Counted from the first letter of the stretch, positions 44,755-54,189 are shown. The stretch is 64,000 nucleotides of DNA from Mycolicibacterium sphagni (GCF_013337765.1 NZ_VBSB01000037.1:1-64000); one strand, 5' to 3'. Numbers and translations are program-made. The notes: generated by a model not told the origin, from the sequence alone.

Positions 44755-45954
44755 TCACCGGACCGCGCCCGTGTACGCTGCTGTGACGCTTTTGACCAGT
44801 TCGTCGACGTTGACCTCCAGCCCGAAGATGGGCGCATAACGGCGCGCCCAGTCGCCGATCACGATCGACGCGGCCTCGTTAACCGTCTCGCTGGACGCCT
44901 GAGACCGGAGAGTGCTGGTTCGGGAGAACATCGGCGCGAACTCGGCCATCGCGGCCACAGACTGCAGCATCCAATCCCGTGCCCACAACCGCATCAGCGC
45001 CCGGTTGTGTTCTCCGAATTTCGGGTCCTGGCCCAAGGCGTGGCCAAACAGCTCGAACGCCCATTTCGCGTCGATTTGGGCGGCAGTGATCGTCGGCCAC
45101 ATGATCGCCGGGGTGAGCTGATCACCGTGCATCGGAGCCAGCCGGTGAAAGAACTGCTGGCGGGCAAAACGCCCGAAGAGAGGCTCGTGCACCATGAACG
45201 TCGCGAAAATGATCTCGATGTGGTCATACACCTCGCCCCACAGCCGCTCGACAATGCCGCGGGCGGTCCTGTACACCGGGTCCGACAGCCAGAATTCACG
45301 GGCCGGCGCGACGTCTTCGGAGAAGCCGTCGACATTCTTGGACAGGAACACCTTTTCAGCTTGGATCATTTCCGCGTTGTCGAGATGGTCGATCGCTCCG
45401 GTGATCACCGCCTGCCGCAACACGTCGGTGAACACGTCGCGGGCCGGCGCCCCTACGAGAGCTCCGAAAAGCCCGTACTCGTGGTGCGCGAACGCACCTA
45501 ACCCAGTAGCGACGACGTCAAAGGTCCATTCCCGATCCAGGTCCCGGTACATGCCCTGCTCGGCGTAGGCCGCGAACATCCGCCCGGCCTCTTCGTTCTC
45601 CTCTGCCTTCTGCGCTACATACGTGGGCTGTCCGCGACCGGAGGGATCCCGGAACACAAACCAGTCCGAGGACTTTGCCTCCGTCGTGTAGTTCTCCCAC
45701 GCCGCACGGCCGCCGGAAAACTTGTTGCAGAAGCCGCCAGTACCGAGCGCACCGGGAATCCAGTCGGGGGCCGACTGCGCGTAGAGCAACAGCGATTCGT
45801 ACTCGGAAATCCGACGTCTATAGGGTTTGGCGTACCACTGCGAGGTGCGTCGGGTTTCCAGCGGCTCGCGCTCGATGTCGTAGGCGGGGTTGAGAAATGT
45901 TCGCCGCGTTGCCATCTCGCCGGCGGCAGGCACATCGCCCTCGGTAATAGTCAT
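44755..45954 (-). CDS. mmoY: SDIMO 2 hydroxylase beta subunit (MmoY-like)
   Basis: A 399-residue beta subunit, near the MmoY length of about 390. It has EPLETRRTSQWYAKPYRRRI near the N terminus, then SSDWFVFRDPSGRGQPTYV, and HGDQLTPAIMWPT in the C-terminal half. It carries no di-iron ligands and builds the hydroxylase dimer with MmoX. It starts 116 bases after mmoX on the same strand. All expected segments are present. Confidence 0.92.
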   Translation of the reverse strand: MTITEGDVPAAGEMATRRTFLNPAYDIEREPLETRRTSQWYAKPYRRRISEYESLLLYAQSAPDWIPGALGTGGFCNKFSGGRAAWENYTTEAKSSDWFVFRDPSGRGQPTYVAQKAEENEEAGRMFAAYAEQGMYRDLDREWTFDVVATGLGAFAHHEYGLFGALVGAPARDVFTDVLRQAVITGAIDHLDNAEMIQAEKVFLSKNVDGFSEDVAPAREFWLSDPVYRTARGIVERLWGEVYDHIEIIFATFMVHEPLFGRFARQQFFHRLAPMHGDQLTPAIMWPTITAAQIDAKWAFELFGHALGQDPKFGEHNRALMRLWARDWMLQSVAAMAEFAPMFSRTSTLRSQASSETVNEAASIVIGDWARRYAPIFGLEVNVDELVKSVTAAYTGAVR

Positions 45955-46070
45955 GTGTCCTCGCTAGGTCCTAAATTTGATTTGGTCCGCCTCAACTGGG
46001 GCGGTTGTGCGTCAGCGTTCCCGGGGGGCCGACCGGCCCGGGGTTTCGGGGTGGTCGCGCGCAACGGCGG

Positions 46071-47666
46071 TTACACCGTTTCCAGCCAGACGCCCCCGGT
46101 CTTGAGCGGATCGCGGATCACCGCGTGGCAAGCGCGCAGGTCGTCCAGCGTCCACATCCGCTCACTGTTCAGATGCGGCTGGGCAAGCAGCGTCTTGCCG
46201 TCGCTGCGCACCGCGCCGGCAGCATGAACGACGTCAGCGATGTTCCAGCCGTCGAACTTCTCCCACAGGTTCTCGCCCTGGTACCGTTCCGGCTCCTTCA
46301 GGAACATCCGCTCGCACCAACTCGAGCACAGCGGATGCTTGCGACCGTTGAGCTCAAGGATCCGCACATCGTCCAACGCACCGGTGAGCGTGGGGATGAT
46401 GACCGGGAAATTGCACACACGGCAGAAATAGATCGGCACCTTCGCGTCGCTGACCAGCTGGCCGGGCAACGTGTGATTGGCGGGGTCGGCCAGGCCCATC
46501 TCCCGCCAGGAATCCCACATATGGCCGACTTCAGAGTGCCAACCGGGGTAGTTGTTCTCGAACCACTCCATGTCGCGCGCGTTGGGTGGGTCCATGCGGA
46601 AGCCCAGCAAAGGCCATACCGCATAGGCCACCGCGTAGGTGTAGTGATGACCCCAATACGCCTGCCGCTTAGCATCCGCGAGGTTCGCCGGCGACTTCAC
46701 CCCGAACTTCTCCAACCGGCCCAGCCAAATGCCGCCCCAGTCCTCATACACCCAGCGGTCCCACACCTTCGCCCACGGCTCCAGCTTGTTCACCGCGCCA
46801 TACTCAAAGCCGGCTCCCACGATGGGCGTAGCGAAGCGATGCTGCAGCCAGAATGCATTCTCCAGGTCGGTCTGCAGGTACTGCATGTTGTCGGCGTCGT
46901 GGGCCACAGACACGATGGTCTGGTACCCGTTGGCCATGTGCCGCATCTCGTCGGACTGAATCGACAAGAAGATCGTCGGCGTGATTTCATCTCCGTTCGC
47001 CGCGCTCCACTCGGTCATCGCCACGATCAACGGGTTGGTGAAGCACGCCTCGGCCACCAGCTGCAGGTTCAGCGAGGCGAACACCGGGTCGCCCGCGCAG
47101 AAGTTCTCGCCAAATGCCTGCATCGTGGGCGGGAACAGCGGGTTGATGTAACGCCATTTGCGCATGTCGGTGAACCCGGCGGGGTCGTAGTACTGACCGG
47201 CGTAGTACTTGGCGAGGTAATGCGTCTGCGTGGTGTGGCGCACCTCGTCTTCCACCTGCATGAGGTAGCCGTTGCGAAGCTCGGGAGATCGGGTCGTGTC
47301 GGCCAGGACCGCCGAACCGGCGATCGCGTTGTACTCGCCCAACTCCAGTGCGCCCGCGAGCAGCTTCATGACCTCGGCCCAGCGCGGCTCGACTCGCGTC
47401 GGTGCCTTCAGCCGCGCCAGGGAATCCAGCAAGCTGCCGTACTGGCGGTCGTCCTTCTCCCCTTCCATCCGGCCGTAATCGCGGGCGACAAGCTTGAACT
47501 GCTCACGGGCATTGGGGTCGAATTTGTACTTCGTCGGATACTTCCCGCGAATCGTGTCCGAGTCCCAGCCCAGGTCCATCAGCCAGGAATGCACCTCCTG
47601 TCCGCTGACGCTCGCGTGCGGCGCCGACGGGTGTCCGGACACCTTTCCCGGCAGTGTGGAAGTCAT
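46071..47666 (-). CDS. mmoX: SDIMO 2 hydroxylase alpha subunit (MmoX/BmoX-like)
   Basis: A catalytic subunit of 531 residues, MmoX-like through long conserved runs (EACFTNPLIVAMTEWSAANG, WVYEDWGGIWLGRL). Di-iron ligands are Glu111, Glu141, His144, Glu206, Glu240 and His243. The residue equivalent to the MmoX Cys151 is Thr148 (DEVRHTTQT). Cys415, 418, 447 and 451 add a zinc-ribbon-like pattern that Methylococcus MmoX lacks. It belongs with group 3 SDIMOs (methane/butane). Butane, propane, ethane or methane are all possible substrates. It heads the operon, with GGAG before its ATG. Confidence 0.93.
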   Translation of the reverse strand: MTSTLPGKVSGHPSAPHASVSGQEVHSWLMDLGWDSDTIRGKYPTKYKFDPNAREQFKLVARDYGRMEGEKDDRQYGSLLDSLARLKAPTRVEPRWAEVMKLLAGALELGEYNAIAGSAVLADTTRSPELRNGYLMQVEDEVRHTTQTHYLAKYYAGQYYDPAGFTDMRKWRYINPLFPPTMQAFGENFCAGDPVFASLNLQLVAEACFTNPLIVAMTEWSAANGDEITPTIFLSIQSDEMRHMANGYQTIVSVAHDADNMQYLQTDLENAFWLQHRFATPIVGAGFEYGAVNKLEPWAKVWDRWVYEDWGGIWLGRLEKFGVKSPANLADAKRQAYWGHHYTYAVAYAVWPLLGFRMDPPNARDMEWFENNYPGWHSEVGHMWDSWREMGLADPANHTLPGQLVSDAKVPIYFCRVCNFPVIIPTLTGALDDVRILELNGRKHPLCSSWCERMFLKEPERYQGENLWEKFDGWNIADVVHAAGAVRSDGKTLLAQPHLNSERMWTLDDLRACHAVIRDPLKTGGVWLETV

Positions 47667-48183
47667 GACACAGAACTCCTTCGTTTCGGGGGCATTGGAC
47701 TATTTGAGACCAACTTCATAAACGGTGGTCGTATGTGAGCGACGTTACGTCAGCAGGGTTGGCGTCAGGTTGGGTGCACAAGTGACGCGTGTAGGCGCCA
47801 GGGCGTGGGTGTCACGTCGTTCTGGACACGATTTAGGTCGACGGAGGTCGCTGGGCGAAGTCTGCTTACGCGTGGTCGAAGTCCGGGCAGGCCGTGAACG
47901 TTGGGGGACCCTTGTGGCTTCGAACCGGGACCTCGACGTGGCCATTACTACCCATATCGGCACAGGCCGCCGCCAACGTCGGTTGCCTGGCTATTCCGTT
48001 GCCTTCGTTGATAGTCGGTTGCCTGCGGGGAAAGTTCCCGCGAAACCGTCAGCTGCGACGCCTCGCGCGAGATGGCAGAACCTCTCGGGTGCAACGAATT
48101 TCAATGAAACTGACCACCAAGGGTCACCTCGGCCGAGGACCATGCGCGTGCTCGAAGAGCCAGCCGGGTGGCGTGTGCGCCGG
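47667..48183. promoter_or_regulatory. 517-base gap upstream of mmoX
   Basis: No convincing gene. It should hold the mmoX promoter. A GTGAC-N24-GTCAC inverted repeat lies near 47780-47815, and 47926-47944 weakly resembles an IS21 terminal unit (GGGACCTCGACGTGGCCA). Neither is firm. Confidence 0.4.
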
Positions 48184-49545
48184 CTACCCGCCAAACAATA
48201 AGTACAGGCCGCCGCAGGTGTACATGATCATCGTGAACAGCAGCGCCAACTGGCCGGTGAGCTGATGCCGCTTCGGCAGGACCCGCAATGAACGGTCGTG
48301 GGCAGCCAGAACGCCGAGGATATGGCCGACGATGACGGACGTCACCTTCAGGCTCGCCAGGACCGTTGGATGGGTGGAGAGAACGTATGCGACGTCGCGG
48401 TGGGCCAACCCCAGCGGATTCCACCCAAAGTCGAACGGGTCGAGCAGCAGCATCGCCGCCGACTGACCCTTTTCCACCAGAAATGTCAAATAGTGCGCGA
48501 AGATGTAACCGACGATGATCGGTGTCAGCGAGGGCACCAAGAGACAGGGAAGCTTCGCTCGTTCCGATCGCGGCAACTGCGGCACAGCCCGGCAGGCAAG
48601 TGTGAACGTCAGGGCGACAAACAGGACCATCATCAGCAGGCCGCCGCTGCGCACCGCCGTTGCCGTCCAGCTTCCCAACAGCTCGCTTGCGGACACGCTG
48701 TCGACGAAGTTTCGCCATCTGGGCTGTGCCGAAAAGCTGTCAAAAGCCGTGGATCCCAACAATACTGTGGCAACAGCGACGGAGCCGACACCGACTTTTG
48801 TCGCCTGAAGGTTGTTTAGCGGCCATCGCAGGACGTAGGTGCCCGGCTCTTGTCCCGGCCCCACCGGCGACAACCTGCCGACCAGCGAGCTATACACCTC
48901 GAAGGGGTCCGCTCGTTCGCACCATCGCGTTCCGCACACTGTGGCGCCCGCGATCGTGATCATTAGATACGCCACCGACCAGGTCAACACCGCAGTGACC
49001 GACCCCGGGTTGGGCGACGTTAGTTCAAGCCACACGAACGCCAACAGGCCGATCGCCGCCGGCCAGTATCCCAGTTTCTCCGGGTATGCTACCCATCCTT
49101 GCGCAGGTCGCTGGCCGGTCGCCAGGCACACCAATCGGCGCACCGCACGCACCGGTGAGATGAGCTTCCAGACCGGACCGAACAGCACCGACGCGGCGAC
49201 CAGTCCCACCCAGAGCAAGGTGTAGAAGGTGGTGGGCAGCGCGTTGTGTGAGGTTTGAGGCGGACCGAAGGCCCCCGCCAGCAACAGCCACACCGTTAGG
49301 GCGAGTCCCGTCCCGGCCAGGACGCGCCGTACCAGCGGCGAGGCGGCGAACGTATTCACCCAACCCGGCAGCGGCACTCCTGGCGCGTCGGCCCGCAATC
49401 GCGGTGTGCGCCAAGCAAATACAAGCACAGCGAAGGAGATGCTGAGCGCCCACGCGGCGGCCACCAAGGCATACGCCAGCGGAACCGGCAGGTCAGCGCT
49501 ACCGCCCAACCCGTGGGCAAGGACCTGGACGGAGGTGTCAGTCAC
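48184..49545 (-). CDS. polytopic membrane protein, possible copper-related
   Basis: A 453-residue integral membrane protein with about 11-12 hydrophobic segments, including conserved-looking motifs FGPVWKLISPVRAVRRL, then GTRWCERADPFEVYSSLVGR, and FAHYLTFLVEKGQ. It resembles mycobacterial proteins annotated only as hypothetical or 'fenitrothion hydrolase'-like. The start overlaps by 4 bases the stop of the preceding cupredoxin-like lipoprotein gene, so the two work together. I infer copper or other metal handling for the nearby CuMMO; there is no direct motif proof. Confidence 0.65.
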   Translation of the reverse strand: MTDTSVQVLAHGLGGSADLPVPLAYALVAAAWALSISFAVLVFAWRTPRLRADAPGVPLPGWVNTFAASPLVRRVLAGTGLALTVWLLLAGAFGPPQTSHNALPTTFYTLLWVGLVAASVLFGPVWKLISPVRAVRRLVCLATGQRPAQGWVAYPEKLGYWPAAIGLLAFVWLELTSPNPGSVTAVLTWSVAYLMITIAGATVCGTRWCERADPFEVYSSLVGRLSPVGPGQEPGTYVLRWPLNNLQATKVGVGSVAVATVLLGSTAFDSFSAQPRWRNFVDSVSASELLGSWTATAVRSGGLLMMVLFVALTFTLACRAVPQLPRSERAKLPCLLVPSLTPIIVGYIFAHYLTFLVEKGQSAAMLLLDPFDFGWNPLGLAHRDVAYVLSTHPTVLASLKVTSVIVGHILGVLAAHDRSLRVLPKRHQLTGQLALLFTMIMYTCGGLYLLFGG

Positions 49546-50009
49546 CGGACGATCAGGGTGGCAACGGTTTTGTCGGCATGGTGCAGTTCAATCGCCACCT
49601 GTCCCGGCACGGCGATGCTGAAGGTGAACACCTGCCCTGGCTTCGGCAGCACCTCGTATTCGTGCTCGGGAACCGAGTGAACGTGGAGCTCCTCATCGAC
49701 ATCGCTGTCGACGCGCAGCGTGATCTGCTGGGCGACGGTGGCATCGAATTGCGCGTTGAGCGGCGTGACAGTGCTGCCGTGGATTTGGATCGGTATCTCC
49801 AGGGCCGACGCACCTGGCTGCGATGATGCCGGCGATGGAGAGGCTGAGCTAGGCGTGGCCATTCCTGACTGGGCGCTCGTTGATGTCGTCGAAACTTGGT
49901 GCGGCGTGATCGATGACGTTGACGTGCCCTGCGACGAGCACCCCATCAGCATAGCTCCCAGCGCGATCGCGGCCAGCATTGCGCGGAGGCGCCTCGTGGT
50001 GTTTGACAT
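49542..50009 (-). CDS. lipoprotein with cupredoxin-like domain
   Basis: A 155-residue protein from the ATG at 50009. A lipoprotein signal (LAAIALGAMLMGC, lipobox Cys about residue 24) precedes a Ser/Thr linker and a beta-sandwich domain with DVDEELHVHSVPEHEYEVLP and IELHHADKTV. The His-x-His and paired His suggest copper binding in a cupredoxin-like fold. It is co-translated with the membrane protein downstream. Its place between the two monooxygenase systems supports a periplasmic copper role, inferred only. Translation upstream of the ATG is possible but lacks a signal. Confidence 0.7.
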   Translation of the reverse strand: MSNTTRRLRAMLAAIALGAMLMGCSSQGTSTSSITPHQVSTTSTSAQSGMATPSSASPSPASSQPGASALEIPIQIHGSTVTPLNAQFDATVAQQITLRVDSDVDEELHVHSVPEHEYEVLPKPGQVFTFSIAVPGQVAIELHHADKTVATLIVR

Positions 50010-50161
50010 GTCTCTCTCCCATCTCGATGCATCGGCATTGCGTGCCGGCGGCGCGAAGCCCGCAGACAGTAGTCGGCCGGCTCGTCCAAGGAGTTCCCGA
50101 TGTGGGAACAATCGACCCGTCCGCCTCGGTGGCGCGTGCCCGCGCGAGGATTTACCGGGCG

Positions 50162-50869
50162 TCAGATCGGTTCTGGCACCGCCCCTTTGGCCCCCGTGGA
50201 ACTCGCGGGCACCGTCGGTATCTCGGCCTGAACATCACCGACGCACTGGGCCGGCGCCGCAAGCAGCTGTTCCCGGGCACGAGCGACGCGGGACCGGATC
50301 GTACCGACCGGACACCCGCACACCGTGGCGGCTTCGGCGTAGGTTAGCCCCAGCACTTGGGTGAGCAATAGCGCCTGCCGACGCTCGACGTCGAGACCGT
50401 CCAGCAGGATCCGGAGTTCGACAATATCCTCGAATCCGGCGACGGCTTGGCGATTTCCCCGAAAGCGACTCAGCTCGACGACATTTGAAAAATGGGTGGC
50501 GGCACAGGTCCGCGGTCGGCACCGGTCTCGACGAATCTGATCGACGACCACACGGCGTGCGATGGAAAACAGCCAGGTTCTTGCCGACGAGCGGCCGCTA
50601 AAGCTTGGCAGGGAGCCGATCGCGCGTAGAAAAGTCTCCTGAGTCAGGTCATCTGCCGTGCCGACGTTTGACAAGTAGGCAACCAATCGCCATACATCGC
50701 GCCGCGTGTACCTGACGAATTGGCCGAGCGCGTCGTTATCCCCTCGCCCGGCCGCCAAGGCGAGGCGCGTCACCTCGGCATCACGGGTAAGGTCATCGGC
50801 GGCCAAATTGGTTCTTCCTGTGATCCGCACTCGCACCTGGGCGCATACGACCGTGGCGCTGCATGTCAT
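50162..50869 (-). CDS. ECF sigma factor, SigC-like
   Basis: A 235-residue ECF sigma factor. Region 2 has DVWRLVAYLSNVGTADDLTQ and ETFLRAIGSLPSF. Region 4 has RRQALLLTQVLGLTYAEAA, then VCGCPVGTIRSRVARARE. Both are strikingly like M. tuberculosis SigC, which has been linked to copper acquisition. N- and C-terminal extensions of about 25 residues are low complexity. It lies 150 bases upstream of the cupredoxin-like lipoprotein gene on the same strand and may drive it and the monooxygenase genes. No anti-sigma gene is adjacent; the zf-HC2 protein at 40.7 kb is a candidate. Confidence 0.85.
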   Translation of the reverse strand: MTCSATVVCAQVRVRITGRTNLAADDLTRDAEVTRLALAAGRGDNDALGQFVRYTRRDVWRLVAYLSNVGTADDLTQETFLRAIGSLPSFSGRSSARTWLFSIARRVVVDQIRRDRCRPRTCAATHFSNVVELSRFRGNRQAVAGFEDIVELRILLDGLDVERRQALLLTQVLGLTYAEAATVCGCPVGTIRSRVARAREQLLAAPAQCVGDVQAEIPTVPASSTGAKGAVPEPI

Positions 50870-51018
50870 CGCTAGCTTTGGCAGTTCGCCGCGCCGTCAT
50901 CGTCATGACCCCCGCCTCATCGACTCTCGAATCGTACGGATTCCGGGTTGGTGATCGGTTGTTGGACCATCGAAGGCCGGACCTTCGATCGACCGCCGAG
51001 CGCTGCGGACGCTCACTC

Positions 51019-52257
51019 TCATTCCCAGTCCCGACGGAGGACGTGAAGGCGGCCCCTGATAAGAGGCGTCCGGGCATCATCGGGCGACAGCAGGTTCAAG
51101 GCATGCTCGAAAAGCTCGGGATCATGATCGATTTGCTCGCCCAGGATCATCGCCGGCTTCGGGTCACGGCTTCGCAGGGCGGCATCCCGGATAGCCACGT
51201 CCAACCGGTCACGCCAGTTGGCGACGCCGGGAGCTTCCGAATTTGGCAGCAGCGGGCCGCGGTAGCTTTCTGCCGCAGCAACTATGTCGCCCGCTGCCAG
51301 ATGTTCCAGCACCTCGACGGCGTCACACCGAACCGGCGTCGTCAGCATGTACCGGTGTGCCGCGATCCGCCCGCTCAGCATCCGCCGCACGCGCGATACT
51401 TCGGCTTTAAGCGTCGACATCGACACTTGGCGATCACCGTAGAGCTCAAGGCCGAGCTCACCCGGTGTGTACCCGTCGGGCCGAAGCGCCAGCAGCGTCA
51501 GGATTTCTGCCTGCCGCGGACTGACCGGGACAGACACGTCGTCGACGGTGACGTCGATACGCCCCAAGCAGCGGATTGCGACATTGACGTCGGAGACCGG
51601 CCCGGCACTGCACGGTCGCAGTTCACGCAGCCGCGATTCGAGCAACGCCGCCATCGTCCGCGCCGTCGTCATCGCGAGAGGGTTGGCCCGACCGCACGTC
51701 GTGGACAAATCCAGCACTCCCAAAGTCTTCCCCTGGGGGTTTCGGATCGGCGCGCTGTAACACACCCAGTCGTGCAACGATTCGACGAGATGTTCTGCGG
51801 AAAAGACCATGCTGGGTCGCCGACTATCCAGCGCCAAGGCAACCGCGTTGGTACCAATGGCCGATTCACTCCATCGACCCCCGGGGGCGAAGTTCACCCG
51901 TTCCGCCCGCCGGCGCATCACGCGGCCCCCGCAAGTCCACAGCAAAACGCCCCGCTCGTCGGTAACGCCCACCACAAATCCCGCGTCGGCGATCTGCTGT
52001 AAGTCACCGGCCAGCTCGTCGACCGGTCGCCGCAGCGGTGAGTCGTTCCATCGGGCCCGCGAGCACTCGTCATCGGCAGGAGCATTGCCACAGGAGGGTT
52101 CAACCGATCTCAGCGATCGCGCCCACGACTGCGCGATCTCCGGCCGGATGGCGCGCCCGTCGAATGCGCCTTTGGTGCTGCACGCGCCGGTCGAGACCAC
52201 GTCGTCCCAGACCCGCTCCAATTCAACCCGAAGCGGATGGGGTGTATCGCTTAGCAC
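51019..52257 (-). CDS. GAF-domain transcription regulator with OmpR/SARP-like winged helix
   Basis: A 412-residue regulator. It starts with an AcoR-type region (AIRPEIAQSWARSLRS) and a GAF domain (about 75-215, GGRWSESAIGTNAVALAL, ending DLSTTCGRANPLAM). A winged-helix DNA-binding domain follows (about 250-320, VSPRQAEILTLLALRPDGYT, ELSRVRRML-like). The C terminus is helical. It lies 58 bases downstream of the acyl-CoA synthetase on the same strand. This GAF plus winged-helix class occurs near catabolic genes in mycobacteria. It likely senses a metabolite and controls the hmo-fadD genes. Confidence 0.72.
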   Translation of the reverse strand: MLSDTPHPLRVELERVWDDVVSTGACSTKGAFDGRAIRPEIAQSWARSLRSVEPSCGNAPADDECSRARWNDSPLRRPVDELAGDLQQIADAGFVVGVTDERGVLLWTCGGRVMRRRAERVNFAPGGRWSESAIGTNAVALALDSRRPSMVFSAEHLVESLHDWVCYSAPIRNPQGKTLGVLDLSTTCGRANPLAMTTARTMAALLESRLRELRPCSAGPVSDVNVAIRCLGRIDVTVDDVSVPVSPRQAEILTLLALRPDGYTPGELGLELYGDRQVSMSTLKAEVSRVRRMLSGRIAAHRYMLTTPVRCDAVEVLEHLAAGDIVAAAESYRGPLLPNSEAPGVANWRDRLDVAIRDAALRSRDPKPAMILGEQIDHDPELFEHALNLLSPDDARTPLIRGRLHVLRRDWE

Positions 52258-52315
52258 TGGTTTTCCCTCGTTTCGGGAGGCGTGTCGGCGCGCTCGATCG
52301 CGGCGTCGGGTCGAG

Positions 52316-53848
52316 TCAGTTCACTTGGCGGTCACCGGTCCAGAATGCTGCGCGCAGTTTGAATTTCTGCTTCTTCCCGGTGGCCGTATAGGGGATGTCG
52401 GTGCGGAAGATGACTTTCTTGGGCGCTTTGTAATGAGCCAACTTTGTCTTGGCGAACTCGATGACGTGACTGGCGGCGAGGGTTTCGCCCTGACGCGGCA
52501 CGACGATCGCCGTCACCAGTTCGCCCCACTTGTCATCGGGCGTCGCGATCACCGCGACATCGGCGATCGCGGGATGACCGAGGAGAGCGTCCTCAACCTC
52601 GATCGAGCTGACGTTCTCGCCACCGGTGATGATCACATCCTTTTTCCGGTCGGTGATGGTCAGGTACCCGTCAACTCCGAGGGCGCCGCCGTCACCGGTG
52701 TGGAACCATCCCGAGTCCAGCGCAGCGTCGGTCTCGTCCTTCTTGTTCCAATACTCCGCCATCACGGTGTTCGACGCGGCGAGAACCTCGCCATCCTCAT
52801 CGACGCGCAGCGACGTGCCGAGCGAGGGCACGCCGGCTCTCCCCAGCTTCTTCGCCCTGTCGCCCAACGAGAGGTTGTCGTACTCACGGCGGGGCCGGTT
52901 TACCGTCAACAGCGGGGCCGTTTCGCTCAGCCCGTAAATCTGGTTGAACTGCCAACCCAGCTCGCGTTCGATGCGAGCGATGGTCAACGACGGTGGCGGC
53001 GCGCCGGCACACACAATTCGGACACGGCCGCGCCCAGGAATCTCCCCCGGCCAATCCTGTGCCGCGTCGAGCACCATATTCCACACGGTTGGCGCGCCAC
53101 ACATCAGCGTGACGCCGTGGGCGTCGACGCGCCTCAGTATTTCCGCGCCGTCAACCTTGCGCAGCACCACCTGTTCGACACCCAGGCCCGTAGAGGCGTA
53201 AGGCATGCCCCAACCGTTGCAGTGGAACATGGGCAGTACGTGCATCAAGACGTCGTCGTCCCCCAGCTGCATGTGCATGCCGAACGTGACGGCGTTGATC
53301 CAAATGTTGCGATGCGTCAGGCACACACCCTTGGGTTTGCCGGTCGTTCCGCTCGTGTAGTTCAGGGTGGCAAAGGCGTCCTCGTCGGGATGAGACCAGG
53401 GTTGGGGCTCGGAGTCGAAATCGAGCAGCACGTCGTCGGATCTCTCGCCGAGCACAAGGCGATGGGGCGCTGCCACGTCGGCGAGCGGACCGTCGAGCTC
53501 TGGGTCGACCAGAAGCACATCGGATTGGCTGTCGTCGACGATGTAGGAGACCTCGCTCGGCTGCAGCCGGAAGTTGATCGGCACCAGAATGCGGCCAGAT
53601 GACGGCACGGCCAGGAGCAGCTCCATCAACCGAGCCGAGTTGTGGCTGACCACGGCAACGCGAGCGCCTTCGGGGATATTCAGCCGGTCGAGACCAGCCT
53701 GCACTGCTCGGGCCCGCGCGGCCAGCTGCCGGTAAGACAACCGGCCCAGGTTGTGCTGCGCCGACGGTTCGTCTACGATGCCCGTGCGGTCGCCGTAGAC
53801 GCGTTCCGCGCGGTCCAGGAACGCGTCAGTGGTCAGGGGCGTCCTCAT
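52316..53848 (-). CDS. fadD: acyl-CoA synthetase (FadD family)
   Basis: A 510-residue ANL-superfamily enzyme. The ATP motif YTSGTTGKPKG is at 164-174. GLSETAPLLT, SGWFHTGDGGALGVDGYLTI and DRKKDVIITGGENVSSIEVE mark the hinge and C-terminal domain. GKKQKFKL supplies the catalytic Lys region. It converts a carboxylic acid to its CoA thioester with ATP. The start overlaps the preceding small membrane-protein gene by 4 bases, which in turn overlaps hmoD-like. It is therefore part of the copper monooxygenase transcript and should activate the acid formed from the hydroxylated alkane. Confidence 0.9.
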   Translation of the reverse strand: MRTPLTTDAFLDRAERVYGDRTGIVDEPSAQHNLGRLSYRQLAARARAVQAGLDRLNIPEGARVAVVSHNSARLMELLLAVPSSGRILVPINFRLQPSEVSYIVDDSQSDVLLVDPELDGPLADVAAPHRLVLGERSDDVLLDFDSEPQPWSHPDEDAFATLNYTSGTTGKPKGVCLTHRNIWINAVTFGMHMQLGDDDVLMHVLPMFHCNGWGMPYASTGLGVEQVVLRKVDGAEILRRVDAHGVTLMCGAPTVWNMVLDAAQDWPGEIPGRGRVRIVCAGAPPPSLTIARIERELGWQFNQIYGLSETAPLLTVNRPRREYDNLSLGDRAKKLGRAGVPSLGTSLRVDEDGEVLAASNTVMAEYWNKKDETDAALDSGWFHTGDGGALGVDGYLTITDRKKDVIITGGENVSSIEVEDALLGHPAIADVAVIATPDDKWGELVTAIVVPRQGETLAASHVIEFAKTKLAHYKAPKKVIFRTDIPYTATGKKQKFKLRAAFWTGDRQVN

Positions 53849-54189
53849 GTCTGCGTCAATCCCGTCCCCGAAGTGGCCGAGCCGCCAGGGTGCGATGTGG
53901 ACGCAGTGTGGTCAGGCGGCCCGCTCCCGAGGCTGGCGAATGTCACATCGCCTCGTTCGACAGCCGCGATGAACTCGCTCATCTCCTCGTGCAGGCTCAC
54001 CGAGCCCAGGCAGAACTCGTCTGCCTGCGGTGCGGGGGTTCTCGATACGAAGTATGCAATCGCGCCGACCGGCACAATGAGAGCGCAGAGCATCGCGACC
54101 AGGCTTGCCAGCACGCTCCACCCGCTCGCTTGGGTCAGTGGGCCGCTGTAGTCACCCATGGCAACGAGGTGTTGAGTGTTGTTCATCAT
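53845..54189 (-). CDS. small single-span membrane protein of hmo operon
   Basis: A 114-residue protein with one clear membrane span (WSVLASLVAMLCALIVPVGA, about residues 24-50) and a soluble acidic C-terminal part (SLHEEMSEFIAAVERGD). The start overlaps the hmoD-like stop by 4 bases and its stop overlaps fadD by 4 bases. I do not recognise a family. It probably assists the monooxygenase complex in the membrane. An internal ATG (MGDYSG) could be the true start. Confidence 0.65.
   Translation of the reverse strand: MMNNTQHLVAMGDYSGPLTQASGWSVLASLVAMLCALIVPVGAIAYFVSRTPAPQADEFCLGSVSLHEEMSEFIAAVERGDVTFASLGSGPPDHTASTSHPGGSATSGTGLTQT

Noticed and set aside
42260..47666. definite soluble methane monooxygenase
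   Set aside because: MmoX-type similarity and mmoD are present, but Thr replaces the Cys151-equivalent and the gene order differs. Methane specificity cannot be claimed from sequence.
46005..47738. 577-residue open frame on the plus strand over mmoX
   Set aside because: It is antisense to a subunit with all di-iron motifs, and its translation is Arg/His/Val-rich with no family resemblance. It is a high-GC shadow frame.
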